Assembly: GCF_033568475.1 (NCBI RefSeq)
Contig: NC_133120.1
Location: 17,155,425 to 17,219,424, forward strand
Origin: Henckelia pumila
Lineage: Eukaryota > Streptophyta > Magnoliopsida > Lamiales > Gesneriaceae
Length of the DNA: 64,000 nt
Reading direction: 5' to 3'
A model generated the notes under the pieces. The model was not told the origin of the DNA. It was given only the letters and a program-made list of their open reading frames with translations, and did no database searches. This document shows, piece after piece, positions 47,915-59,766 of the stretch. How positions within the stretch are numbered: the stretch's first letter is position 1; each line of letters opens with the position of its first letter. The position numbers and the translations under genes are program-made.

Positions 47915-48601
47915 GTCAATGCCTTGGTAGGATGAGAAGTTGATGGCTCCTCTTAGGTTCTGATTTCCAGATCGTAGTCTTTGAGATCAACGAATAGATT
48001 ATGAAGCTCAAGCTTGCTGAGATCTTTAATTCTCTCATTGCCATAGTCTTTACGTCCCATTCTCGGGAAAGTTCTCGCATTACCTTCAAAGCAATCTCAC
48101 GGTTAGAATATGTTTTGCCAAGTGATATGAGTTCACAAATAATATTGTTGAATCTTTCAGCAAACTCAGTCATAGTTTCTTCTGGCTTCATCTTGTCATT
48201 ATCAAACTTCTGAATAGCTACAGTGAGTTTTTCTCCTTGGGCTGATCGTTGCCCTCACATAGTTGAGTAAGCTTCTCCCAGATCTCTTTGGTTGTTGAGC
48301 AAGTCTTGATCTTACTGAACATGTTCTCGTGCAGAGTTTTGTAGAGAATGTACTTGGCTACGTCGTCAAGATTTGCCTTCTTTATGTCCTCTGTAGTCCA
48401 GTTAGATCCAGGCTTCTCCACCATTTGTGGTTCACCACCTGAGATGGCCACAACAGTGTTTTCTTTAAGGATCTTCATCGGACCATCGGTAATTAAGTAC
48501 CACATGTCATCATCATGTGCTGACAAGTGTTCCTGCATGCGAATTTTCCAATCATCATATTCTTCCTTAGAAAACATGGGGATTTTAATGAATGAAGTCA
48601 T
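47915..48601 (-). pseudogene. Copia gag fragment
   Basis: It starts at ATG 48601 on the minus strand (MTSFIKIPMFSKEEYDDW). This is a UBN2-type Copia gag: ITDGP, then VAKYILYKTL and EIWEKLTQLCEG, then MKPEETMTEFAERFNNIICEL. Frameshifts occur near 48235 and 48005. The fragment ends abruptly at 47914, where the gag-only Athila-like element appears to have inserted; the rest of the Copia would be far to the left. The zinc knuckle and pol are not in the window. Confidence 0.82.
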
Positions 48602-48652
48602 GATGAATAAGTAAATACCAGTAGCAAAGAAAACACCTGCTCTGATAACACT

Positions 48653-49221
48653 TGTTGGGGATCGGGTGTGTGTGTAGAGAAGGGGTGAATACACACTTTA
48701 AAATATTTGTTTGAACAATTGAGTAAATGTTACTTCACTCAACTAATTTTATCAACTTCCTAACTTGATGTGAACTACTAATTTTAGTGTGGAAACAGTT
48801 CACGCAGATTAGGTGATAAAAGTTAAACAGTCAAGCATGCAATGATAAGAAAGACTTATAAATACCCGATAAGGAACTCCTAGATTTAACAATGATAAGA
48901 TTCTAAGTTCTTATCAAACTTCTTTCAATTGTAGCTAGTGTTTGTTGATGAGTTCGTGGATTTAGAATCTCAAATCCGTAGATCTTGTCTAATGCTCTTT
49001 AGTCAGCAGTCTGGACTTGAGTAACTCTTGTATAATCTTTTGAAGATCAGATATGCTTCTGTTTTACAAGGGTTGGAATGAGCAATTTGAATATAAGAGT
49101 ATTTCGAGTGCTCGGGAAGATATCTTGGAGAGAATTCTTTGATTATTTTCGTTGATGCATCTTATTCAAGCTCTTCCTTTCTCTTTATATAGAGACTGTC
49201 TTCAACGTCTTTCATTGTACA
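48653..49221 (-). repeat. Candidate Copia 5' LTR
   Basis: Minus strand, from TGTACAATG at 49221 to CCCCAACA at 48653. Next comes TGTTATCAGAGC (about 48638-48650), close to the usual tRNA-Met primer site, and the gag start 50 bp later. A TATA-like CTATATAAAG sits at about 49185-49196. The right boundary is inferred from TG...CA ends; no second LTR is available for proof. Confidence 0.55.
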
Positions 49222-50780
49222 TATGTTCATGATTCAAAAGTTATTTCAAAAATTTGAATTTTAGATATATTCCATGAGATCATAAATACACATATGTTAA
49301 CATAATTCATAACTATTTTATACTAAAATTTTACAAAAAAAGTTTTGGGGAAAAATATATTACAAAATTGAGCTAATGTGACTATTTTTTAATAAATGTT
49401 GTTGCATTTAAAAGATAATTGATAAGACATTTAGAATTATTTCATTTTAAATTAGATTATACATTTTAGGGGTTGAATAAAATGTAAAAAATAAAATAAA
49501 ATAATATTTCAAATTTATTTTATATTAATATTTTGTTAATGAACATTAATTTAGTTAAAATTAACATGATATGTAAGATTTAAATTTCAAATAAATCCGG
49601 TATTTATAAGATTTCATATCCATTTTCGAAATCATTTATACAAATCACATTTCTTCCTAAATAATTAATTATTAATATTAAATAATTTTAAAAGAACAAG
49701 ACATATTTTAATAATAATATTTTAAATAATAGTAATGACTATTATCAATCCAATCTAATTTGATAACAATGGTTTAAACATGTTTATTTTTTAGTAATAT
49801 AGTAATAGTAAGACTATAATCAATGCAACAATGAATAATTAAATTAGTTTTTTTAATTTTTGTGGAAATGACTTAATACCCCCTTGACTTTTCACACAAT
49901 ACAAATGAAACAACAATTAATACAATTACAATTACGACTATTCACAAAACAAACTCACATATTTATTGAAGTTGTATATAATTATGAGTTTTGATATCAT
50001 GAGCAACCATTATGGCACCTACATGGGCAACAATTGATGTGATATCTTGTACATCCAATCAGTGATTGTCACGTCATCTTGTACAAATTTTTTTTATAGC
50101 AAAGGTACATATTAACCTGGTGACAAGGGTGATCTCTCAAGACCCATGTGTTATTGGGTTTATATTGCATGCACGGGAACGTCGATACCACAGTGAGAGT
50201 ATTATAGCCCCAGTACTCGTGTGTGGCCAACAATTGGCCACGCATGAAAATGGGCCAATTAAAACCCACGCTGCAGAGGGGGTAATACCTCCCCTCTATT
50301 ACCCTTTACATAGCTTCGAATTTTCCCGCACTTGTGTAGGTATTAATAGTTAGATTAGATATGAAATTAAAATTAAAAAAAAAAATACATAAATTTTTTT
50401 TTGTCTTTTAATTAAATTGTATGTTTCTCAGTTTTGTTCATGTTATCCATCAATGTAGAGTCTTAGTCCATTAGTTTGCACTTTTCTTTTTATTTTATAA
50501 ATTTAATCATTTTTCATGAGTGTGTAGACGTGACATCGAAAAATAATATCGTGTTATTGTAAAATGTTGACATGATGATAGACATTGTTGACATATCCGA
50601 TGTCAAATAATCACAGATGAAAAAAGAATAAATTAAATTGAAAAAAAAATTATATGTTAAAGAATTCAAAGTGTGAATTGATCGATATTATAACAAAAAA
50701 TGAAAAGTGTGGAAGTAACGATACAAAAAATTATAATTTATAATATATATTTGAAGAAACAAATATAAAAATTAGCTAGA
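49222..50780. other. AT-rich intergenic region
   Basis: I see no gene. Long A/T runs dominate to about 50040. A more mixed block at 50080-50345 contains a small palindrome TGGCCAACAATTGGCCA (about 50223-50239). The last part is the upstream region of the UNC-13-like gene. Confidence 0.6.
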
Positions 50781-50787
50781 ATATAAA
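50781..50787 (+). promoter_or_regulatory. Candidate TATA box of UNC-13-like gene
   Basis: ATATAAA followed by a pyrimidine-rich stretch lies about 235 bp before the start codon. Start sites near 50810-50820 would give a 5' leader of about 200 bases with two short out-of-frame upstream ATGs (about 50863 and 50938). Confidence 0.4.
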
Positions 50788-51017
50788 CCCTTCTCCACCC
50801 CATTTCCCTGAATATTCTCTAGTCCATCCATTCTTTGACTCTCCCTCTCTTAATTAACGTTGCATGTCATCCTTTCTCCGCATCATATTTTCGCATCTAT
50901 TATCTTCTCTCCACAAAAGCGAGAAGAAAATCATTAGATGTTCACCGGCTTCCGCCTCCGCCTCCGCCCCGTCTAGCTTCAACTCCAGCTTCCTCACAAA
51001 TGCCATGTGATCCTGAC

Positions 51018-54000
51018 ATGGACTCGAACTCCGCATCTGATCTCATTTACCCATTTGGGAAACTGGATGGTGTCTCCGACGAAGATTTTCTTGAAGCCGC
51101 CGGAGAAATCTTCTTCACTGCATGCAGGTCTTCCCCAGGATTTGGGGGCCGGAGCGCCGCCACAAAACACAACCCGTCGGCTTATAATATTGTGGCGGAG
51201 GGACCCGGGTCTCCGGTTAAGTGGTCTGGGGTGGGGATGGCGGTGACCAGCCGGTTGAAGAGGGCGCTGGGGCTGAAGATGGTGAAGAAGTCTCCGTCGT
51301 CGAGGCGGGCGAGCATGTGCGGGTCGAGTGGGATGGTTTTCACGGAGGCGCAGGCCGCGAGGTTGAGGCGGCCGATGACTGCGGTGGAGGTTATGAGGAG
51401 GCAGCTGAGGATGACAGAAGAGAGTGACAACAGGCTACGTAAAACTCTCACAAGAACCCTCGTAGGCAAAGTATGTGGCAAACACTTTGGATACTTTTGA
51501 AACAATATCTTAATTTCATGATGGAAAATCTGCATGTTGAATTATATATATAAATTCTCTGTTTTCTTGAAAAATAAAAAAAAATATTGAATTGTTGGTT
51601 TGTATTATATATTTCTTGAACAGACAAGTAGGCGAGCAGAGGCAATCATCCTTCCTCTCGAACTACTCCGCCATCTGAAACCATCCGAATTCAACGACCC
51701 AGTGGAGTTCCATCAATGGCAAAGGCGCAAGTTGAAGATTCTAGAGGAGGGACTCCTCCTCCACCCTTGTGTTCCATTAGAAAAAACATTAGACACATTT
51801 GTTGCTAAACTTAGACATATCTTTCGATCTTCAGAGGCCAAGGCGATAGAGACGGGGAAAAACTCTGAAACCATGAAAACTCTTAGCCATTGCGTCATGT
51901 CTTTAGCGAGCCGAAGCCTTGATGGTAAGGCGACTGATTCATGCCATTGGGCAGATGGATACCCGTTAAACATGTATATCTATATTGCTTTATTGCATTC
52001 AGTGTTTGATGTTAAGGATGAGACACTAGTGCTTGATGAGGTCGACGAGTTGCTCGAACTGATTAAGAAAACATGGCCTGCATTGGGGATTAACCGATCA
52101 ATCCACAACTTGTCTCTCTTTTGGGTATTATTCAAGCAATATGTTGTGACCGGAGAGGTGGAGCCAGATCTTCTGGGGGCTTCAATCGTGGTCTTAAACG
52201 ATGTAGCAGACGATGCTAAGAAGGTTGAGAAGGAAGTCGTTTATGTTAAGATGTTGGCTTTTGTTTTGAATGTGGTAAAGAGATGGGCTGAGAAGAGATT
52301 GTTGGATTATCACTGGAATTTTGATCGAGGGACGATTCGCATAATGGAAAATGTTCTTCCTTTAGCCGTATCGGCCACAAAGATATTGGAAGATGATGTA
52401 CCTTTCTATGTTTGTGTAGAAAATGGAGAAGAGGTTGATGATTTACCCGGTAACATTGTTGATCGATACATTCAATCATCGTTAAGGAACGCATTTGCTA
52501 AGGTTTGTCTAATCCTTTTCTGCATGATATTGTCTTTGTCTTGAAAGATGTGGCCACCAAAAACAAAAACCTTTAAATTATCTAACATATTTCTATTATC
52601 AAAAGATGCTAGAATATCAAAACATCAATGGGAAGAATAACGAAACGAGAGAAGCGAATGAGGTGCTAATGCATCTAACCAGAGAAACCGAAGAATTGGC
52701 AGTAAAGGAGAAGGATATATTCACCTCTGTTCTCAAGAAATGGAACCAACATGCTGCTGGAGTTGCAGCTGTTACTCTACATTCTTGCTATGGCACATTG
52801 CTGAAACGGTACCTAACTGGAACATCCTCATTCACAAACGAAGCGGTGCTGGTCTTGCAGAGGGCTGGAAAGCTCGAAAAGGTGCTGATACAAATGATAG
52901 TCGATAGCTCTACTATAGGTGAAGAAGGATACAAAGAAATGATGAAAGAATTTGTTTCTTACGACGTTGATTCCATCATAAGAAGACTGTTGAAACAATG
53001 GATTCAAGAAAGGTTGAAGAGAGGCAAGGAATTTATCAAGCAATCAAAAGAAAGTGAAGTAAGCTTATTATAAAATACATTGAACCATGGTTTGATATTA
53101 GACTTAGACAGTGTTTGGGAGTTCTTTTAAGAAGCATTTATCAGCTTTTCCTTAACAAAATTTCAGAAAATTTCAAATTTTTTGTAAGTAGAAGCTGAGA
53201 ATTGCTTCTTAGAAGCTCTTCCAAACACTACCTTAGAGGAGGGATGAAACACCACTTTTTTGCTCCCAAGCCGGTTGGATCAGTAAAGATTGGTCAGTTA
53301 ATTTATGAGTTTTTTTTCACTTTATCATTTTTTTTTTCAGACATGGCATCCAAAGTACAAGAGTGAGCCATACGCACATTCCGCGGTGGAGCTAGTGAGA
53401 TTCGCCAAGGAAGCTGTTGAGAGCTTTTTCGAAATTCCGGCTATTATACCTGAGACATTGGTTTATGATCTTACGGATGGATTGGGGCATTTCTTCCAAG
53501 ATTATTTGGAGTTTGTTGCATCATGTGGTAAGAATTCTTGAATTCTTATTTAATTATTTACAAAGAGCAGATAAGGACTAGTCTAAAGTCAAAAGATTTA
53601 TAAATTTCACATGAATAAATTTTATGAAACCACCCGTGAAATTGCCTTCTTTATTTTTTATTTTTCAGTATTGTGTTTCATATCTCTTTTGCAGGATCAA
53701 AACAAAACTATCTCCCTAAACTTCCTCCCCTAACAAGATGCAGCCCTGACTCAAAATTTTCAAAACTTTGGAAGATAGCATCTTGCAATACCGGCGTAGA
53801 CGATTCAAACCAAAATGTGCCACATGTCGGAAACAACTTCAATCCTTTCACAAGTCGAGGGACACATCGTATTTACATTAGGCTTAACACCTTGCAGTAT
53901 CTTATCTCCCAACTTCACTCCATAGATAAAACACTCTCCCTTTCCCAAAATGTGATTTCTTCACCTAAAAGTCGTAAAAGAAACAAACAACTTGGAAGTT

Positions 54001-54668
54001 CCTATTTTGAACGTTTCCAATCTGCTATTCAAGTCGCGCTACAACAAGTATCAGAAGTTGCAGCCTATCGTCTGATATTCCATGACTTGAACTCGGTTTT
54101 CTATGGAAGTTTATATGTTGGTGATGTAGTGAATGCACGAATTAGACCGGCATTGAGAACACTGAAGCAAAATATCTCTATTCTGTGTGAAATAGTTACT
54201 AACGGGGCTCAGGTACTAGCTCTAAAAGAAGTTATGAAGGCTTCTTTTGAGGCTTACCTAATGGTTTTGCTCGCGGGTGGGAGTTCACGGGCCTTTTCTA
54301 GATCGGATCACCCCATGATTGAAGAAGATTTTAGAGATTTACAGAAGCTTTTGTGTACATGTGGGGAAGGCTTGATAGTCGAAGACGTTCTTGAAAGAGA
54401 AGCCGAGATGGTGGAAGGTGTGGTGGCACTGATGAGTGAATCGACTGAGCAACTAATCGAACATTTCAATATTGTGGCTTGTGAAGCTAGTGGGATAGGT
54501 TTCATAGTTGAAGGTCAGAAGCTACCTATTCCACCGAAAGGGAAATGGAATCGGTCTGATCCTGATACCATACTGAGAATCCTTTGCCATAGAAATGAGG
54601 AAGTGGCTAACCAATTCTTGAAGAAAACTTTTCAATTGGAAAAGAGAAGGGCATCTAGGGTGGTGTAA
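51018..54668 (+). CDS. Plant UNC-13-like protein (DUF810/MHD domains)
   Basis: Five exons with GT-AG introns: 51018-51470, 51624-52502, 52606-53058, 53341-53527 and 53695-54668, giving 981 residues in a continuous frame. The N-terminus has the family phrase YPFGKLDGVSDEDFLEAAGEIFFTACRSS. Exon 1 ends with RRPMTAVEVMRRQLRMTEESDNRLRKTL; exon 2 opens with the conserved AIILPLELLRHLKPSEF block. The middle and C-terminal parts correspond to the DUF810/Munc13-homology region. Relatives in Arabidopsis (such as PATROL1) act in vesicle tethering at the plasma membrane, for example delivery of the H+-ATPase; I infer a trafficking role here. Length matches the family (about 980-990). The start at 51018 has better context (G at -3 and +4) than an in-frame ATG at 51000. 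A poly(A) signal AATAAA is near 54916. A small MITE sits in intron 3. No defect is seen. Confidence 0.9.
53109..53231. mobile_element. Small hAT-like MITE in intron 3
   Basis: About 123 bp with inverted ends: CAGTGTTTGGGAG on the left, and GTAGTGTTTGGAAG on the right read in reverse complement. The arms continue imperfectly over about 40 bp (both include CTT...AAGAAGC and ...CAGC). CTTAGA flanks both sides (53103-53108, 53232-53237). It lies between the exon 3 donor and the exon 4 acceptor and disturbs neither. Confidence 0.65.
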
Positions 54669-55307
54669 AAAGAATAATCTTGGAGAAAAGAAAAGAACAC
54701 ACACACTCAATTAGATAGAAAAATATATACAAAATATTGAAAGAGGATGTGGAATTGTATATGATACAAAACTTTGGATATGTAAAGAAAATTGGTCTGT
54801 AACATGTCTTCTATGTTTGCTGATAGCTAGTGAAGGCTGATAAAGATGTTTGCGAGTCACCACGCTTGTGATTAGTACAAGAAATTTATAGAATATTGTT
54901 AGAATGCAAGTTAGTAATAAATATTAAGAACACCACCCGCCCCCTACCCATGAGCCACCCCATGGTCATGGGAATGAAGAGCACAATGTAGGATTGACTA
55001 CTGGTTATATTGAAAAACTGCGTTGTTACCATCATTATTGTTCGTCATTGTAGAATCTCATAATTTAGTGTTTTGTATGTTACTTCCAGCATGCAAGACC
55101 AAGACAAGACATGACTATGTTTGCAATTCAAAAATGAACTCAATAGATGAAACTTCCTATTGAGAAACATCTGAATTTGAAACTATGAAATTTCTTGACA
55201 GATGAATAAGCTTCGCATTTACAGTAAGACTAGTACAATCTTAGACTCAGTGAACTAGTGGATTCACAAAAAAATCATCCAACGAGATGCTACCCGCCAA
55301 TCTGGCC
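54669..55307. other. 3' region of UNC-13-like gene and spacer
   Basis: Probable 3' UTR with a poly(A) signal at 54916-54921, then spacer sequence without recognised features up to the solo LTR target site. Confidence 0.55.
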
Positions 55308-55830
55308 AATAGTGTAATACCCGAAAAATCCATAAATCTATTCATGATTTATTAAAGGAATTTTAAATTAATTTTAAGTTATTGTATTTTATTATTTAAG
55401 ATTTAAAGTTTATTCTCAATTAAATAATTTTATGTGTTGTGTAAATGATTTAAAAGTTGATGTTTCATGTATTAAAATATATGTTTATTTGTTGTATTAA
55501 ATAATTTTATTATAATTGATTCTCGACTAAGAATACGAGTCTAGCCTACGAACTATATCTTAGAAAATAATTATACGAGTATTTTGAGTATAATATTGTT
55601 ATGGTTTCATTTCAATCATCAGAAGGAGAAATTTTTTTTAGTCGAGTTTGAGGCGTGTTGGACAGACTATGTTGATGTAGTCTTCCTATCCACCGCCCCT
55701 TATCACTATCTACTCCCTACCCCACCCTTTATAACCATGTTCTCCCTAATCAATTCTTGTCCCCCAATTATTCCTCTATGCACGTTCTTTCCCTTTTCCG
55801 TTTCATCTTTCTTGCACTTATATATTATTC

Positions 55831-55866
<36 letters not shown>
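55831..55866. repeat. (TTG)n microsatellite
   Basis: About twelve TTG units inside the solo LTR; the encoded poly-Val run in one frame is an artefact. Confidence 0.9.
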
Positions 55867-57116
55867 TGTCATCTCCTTCTCTCCCTTTCTTTGTTCCATT
55901 GGCTCCCCAAGTTCTAGGTGAAGTTTAGCTTCTAAAATTCATCTCGTGTCAAGTTAGCTCTTTGACGAGGTTACAGATCATCTCAACCTCCAAATCATTC
56001 AAGCTCGCCTCCCCCTGTGCGGCTACTGTATTTTGATCATAACTTCTTCATACAATGGCAAAACATCAATCCGTTTGAAGGGTCGTCTTCCTTACACCCA
56101 TACCTTCGATTTGAGCTATAAATCGCTATTTTAAAAGGACGTTTCAGCCTAAATCAAAGCCTTCTTGTAAGCTATTTGTACAATTATTTTCTGCTGCATT
56201 TCTTCTTTGATTTTGTCTTTGGATTTTGGTGTCTCCTCACCATGTATATGTGTTATTTTGAGCCTAGGAATAGCTGAACAAAGCTTTTCATATCAGCTCA
56301 TTTCAGCCTCACTTTGAGCATGTCTCGATTCTGTTTGAGTAAGGCTAGATCTTTACAAGTTCGTGTTAATTCCGTTCTTCAAAGATCAAAGGCAAGTACA
56401 ATTTTAAAGGTTTTGAAACCACCATTCAAAATATAATTATTTTGATATGAAAATATGTATGTTGAGATATGTATGCATGATTTTCCAGAATTTCAAGAAC
56501 ATGAATTTTTTATTTTAAGGGTTTGAAGAGCATGTTATGTGATGGTAAGAAATCGTGAAGCATAAGTAATTCTTGTCAAGTTATTGAGTTTGATTCAAGA
56601 GATACATGTTTATTTTAAAGTTTTGATGAGTTCCCGAGGTTCTAAAATATGTTTTAATTAAAGTATATGGCTAGAGTAGTAGAAAATATCATACTTTGAA
56701 GTATTAAGTTAGTTTGAGTTAAAACTTTGAAATGTTGCATGTGCAGGATTGTCACAGATTAGCAACACTCATTACAATTTTGAAGATCCAAATTATTGTA
56801 TTGATTCAAATGATATGAAGCCAATTTTATTGGAAAGGTAGCTTATTTATCTACAACTTTCATGTTTTGAGTTTTGTCAAAATCATTTTGGAAGATTGGC
56901 CAAAATCTCCCCGAAGTGTGTCAAGTGGTTTGAATTTCCGGCAGTGACACATACCGGGAGAATGAGCATACATTTTTACTGAAAAATCCAATTGAGGTGA
57001 GATATTCGGCATTGGAAATCCAAGATCAATGGCTACAACTTTCATGTTTACCACTTTTCCAAATTTCGAACGTAAAATATAGTTTGAGCGCCTGCAACAT
57101 GCTTCTCCAGAACAGG

Positions 57117-57153
57117 CCTCGCTCGAGCGCGAGATCTTGCAGCTCGAGCGAGG
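57117..57153. repeat. GC-rich hairpin in solo LTR
   Basis: CCTCGCTCGAGC (57117-57128) pairs perfectly with GCTCGAGCGAGG (57142-57153) across a 13-base loop. The arm core CTCGCTCGA is shared with the three hairpins at 23237-23420, linking the two long-LTR families. Confidence 0.75.
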
Positions 57154-57627
57154 ATGTTTCTGTCCCAAAATGTAATCATGCATGGTTTTAAGTTCTAAAT
57201 GAATGTTTATGATGTGTGAAGGTGTTTTAAGTATGTTTAAGAGTTCTTATGCAAAAAGTTTCAAGTTTTACGTCAAGAACAAAAAGAACGACTTATGCGG
57301 ACCGATTATGTTATGTGATGCATGTACATATTTAAGTTTCATTCATGAAACCTATGTTCAGTATGAAAGTATGAATTTTATCATCTCTGACATGCAATAA
57401 GTTATCGAGTAAAGTTTTATGTTCACAAAATGAAAGCTAAGATGGAAATTACGACGTTTCAATGATGCTTCATAATGAATGATATGTTATGATGATACGA
57501 TGATATGATGATGAAATGAAAGATGATGAAGCATGAATGAATAATGTTATGATGAAGCATGAAGATATGATATGTTGATGCACGAAAATATTTTGATGTT
57601 TTATGTGTCTTTGTGGTGGCAATACGG

Positions 57628-57815
57628 GACTGGTACTCCGATTTGGGCTCCGGAGGGACCTTTCCAAATATGGCTCAATGTACAGGTTAGGTACTCCGGG
57701 ATGAGCTCCGGAGAGGCCTCCGAAAATGAATGAACTAATGTTATGAGGCGTAATGCCATATGGCTCAATGTACAGGTTAGGTACTTCGGCATGAGCTCCA
57801 GAGGGGCCTCCGAAA
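57628..57815. repeat. 90-bp tandem repeat in solo LTR
   Basis: ATGGCTCAATGTACAGGT starts at 57670 and again at 57760, followed each time by a TACT(C/T)CGG..ATGAGCTCC block and a GGCCTCCGAAAA phrase. A partial unit lies before the first. A purine-rich GATGAT tract (about 57475-57550) precedes it. Confidence 0.7.
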
Positions 57816-58884
57816 AGAAAGAAAATGCTTGTTAATCAACAGGAACTACGAATGTGCCCATTATGACGGTTGCTACAATTTCACATTATTCATCACCCCA
57901 AATGATAAGTTTTTATGTTATGCTCATGGTTTATGTTCATGGTTTAATGTATGTCCAAGTTACATGATTTTCATTAGATGTTAAGTGCAAATGTTTATTT
58001 AAGTATGAAATGACAAAGTTAACAAGAAATGCATGAAGTCTATTTTCAAGATTTAAAGTTAAGTAAGTTGATGTCCATGTTTAAGTTTCTTGCATCTTTT
58101 ATGAGTTGAAAAGTTCATGTTCAAGATTTTAAGCTTAAAGTTCCAAGATGTTTACGTTAAAGTTCTTCAAGTTCAAGGTATCATGTTATGTATATTTAAG
58201 TTATTTTAAGTTTAAAGTATTTTGAAGCTATAATGATATTAATATGCTTATTTTAATCTTGCTGAGTTCTTTAGACTCACTATACTTGAATGGTGCAGAT
58301 GGTTTAGAAGTTTTGATTTAAAAAATTTTGGTACCACAGCTGAAGAGTCCAAGAGACGAAGACATTGCATGACACGACAGTTCAGAAGCTCTAATGCATT
58401 TAAAGCAGAAAGATTTACTTATATTTATTTATGTCATGTTGTTATAATATTTTATGTAAGATGTTTAAAAGTAATGATTTAATTTATTTAAATTGTCAGT
58501 CTTTTAAAGATGAGTTTTGAGGATTTCAAATGTTTCGTCTTTTAAATGTTCATTTTAGTTTGATATTTGTTATGTGAGTTCCTCGATTATTTTAACTACG
58601 TTGTTTGTTTACAGTAACTCACATTTCCCCATCCTATTTAAATGTTAGTAGTAAGTTTTGACGTGACCTATTTTAAATGGTCTTTGTTATAGAGTTGCAT
58701 CAGTGTTTCTTAGAATTCGTGAACACTGAGTCACGAGTTTTATTGTTAAAGATTTAGATTTTAAATTCTTTTGGAATTGGTATGATGCACTCGTTGTATG
58801 GTTTTAAGTTTAGAAAAAATTTTCCAACCTTTTTCCGCAACTATTTCCATTACATGTTTGAAAAATACGAGACGTCACAAATAG

Positions 58885-59766
58885 TCACGCCTAAATAATT
58901 TGCGAACTATAAAAGATGAGTCGGCGAAAAATAATCTGGTAAGTAGTTCCAGGTATTATGCAAGTGTCAGAAGTATAGGATTAGAAACGTTAGTCAAAAG
59001 AGAAGGAACTCATGACTCCTAATAGGGATATCAATGCGTAACATTGAATACCGATATTTATCGCAAAATTACAAGAACTAGTTGCAAGAAACGATTTGAA
59101 GAAAAAATTCATTCACTCGGTGTGTTTCTAAATACTTTAGTGGTCATAAGTATTCAAACGTTAAAATCTAACATCGAAAGTATCACAATTCAACATGAAT
59201 TAATAAGAAAAAATAGAGAAATGTTTTACATTGTAAGAGAATAAAGTCCAACCAGTGTTTTTGTGTACAGAATGAGAATAGAACTGTCTTGTAGCATTTA
59301 TAGTTGTATTTCACAGTTTGCACGATGAAAAATCGATGGTCAATCCGATGGGTACCAGCAAAGCATAATAATTATAAGCTTCACATTACAATGGATTTGC
59401 AATATGCAGTTCCTGTTGTTGGGAGAGCTATCTCGAGCCTTGATATGACTCCTTGAGTGTAGTTTGTTTGACAAGTGGCGCCTGAAGTGACTGCATTTTG
59501 ACTGTTGCAAATATTTTCATGGACTCTCCCATTCATTAGGTAATATTTTTGGAGAAAAACTTCTTAGAACAGCAGAAGTGCTTCTTGTTTGCGTTAAAAA
59601 AAAATGAAGAAGCCTGTCAATGCACGACTCGTGTAGGTGTGCAAAATGCAGAAAAACTGAAGCAATGCATGGCCTTGGGAGATGGATGAGTTAGGGTGGG
59701 GTGGTGAAGTCCTGACTTAATTCCAGACTCCATCTATGGTATGATGATGACAATGGTTAGTGTGTA
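58885..59766. other. Spacer between solo LTR and NLR gene
   Basis: AT-rich, with no recognised gene; the part next to 59766 would be the 3' UTR of the NLR locus. Confidence 0.55.

Larger units (their letters stand above)
55313..58879 (+). mobile_element. Solo LTR, 3.57 kb
   Basis: It begins TGTAATACCCG and ends GACGTCACA, with a perfect 5-bp duplication AATAG on both sides (55308-55312 and 58880-58884). No internal region, primer site or second LTR is present, so recombination between two LTRs removed the rest. It contains a (TTG)n tract, a GC-rich hairpin, a tandem repeat and a promoter-like TTTAGACTCAC phrase near 58270. Strand is inferred from the TGTAATACCCG start, typical of plant Gypsy LTRs. 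ORFs inside are not credible genes. Confidence 0.87.

Noticed and set aside
50835-51017. N-terminal extension of the UNC-13-like protein upstream of 51018
   Set aside because: The open frame has no ATG before 51000, and family members begin with the PFG...LSD-type N-terminus seen just after 51018.
55584-55928. 114-residue ORF with a poly-Val run in the solo LTR
   Set aside because: The run comes from a TTG microsatellite, and the frame lies wholly in repeat DNA.
59044-59244. 66-residue ORF between the solo LTR and the NLR
   Set aside because: Short, AT-rich, no recognisable motif, and no splice partners.
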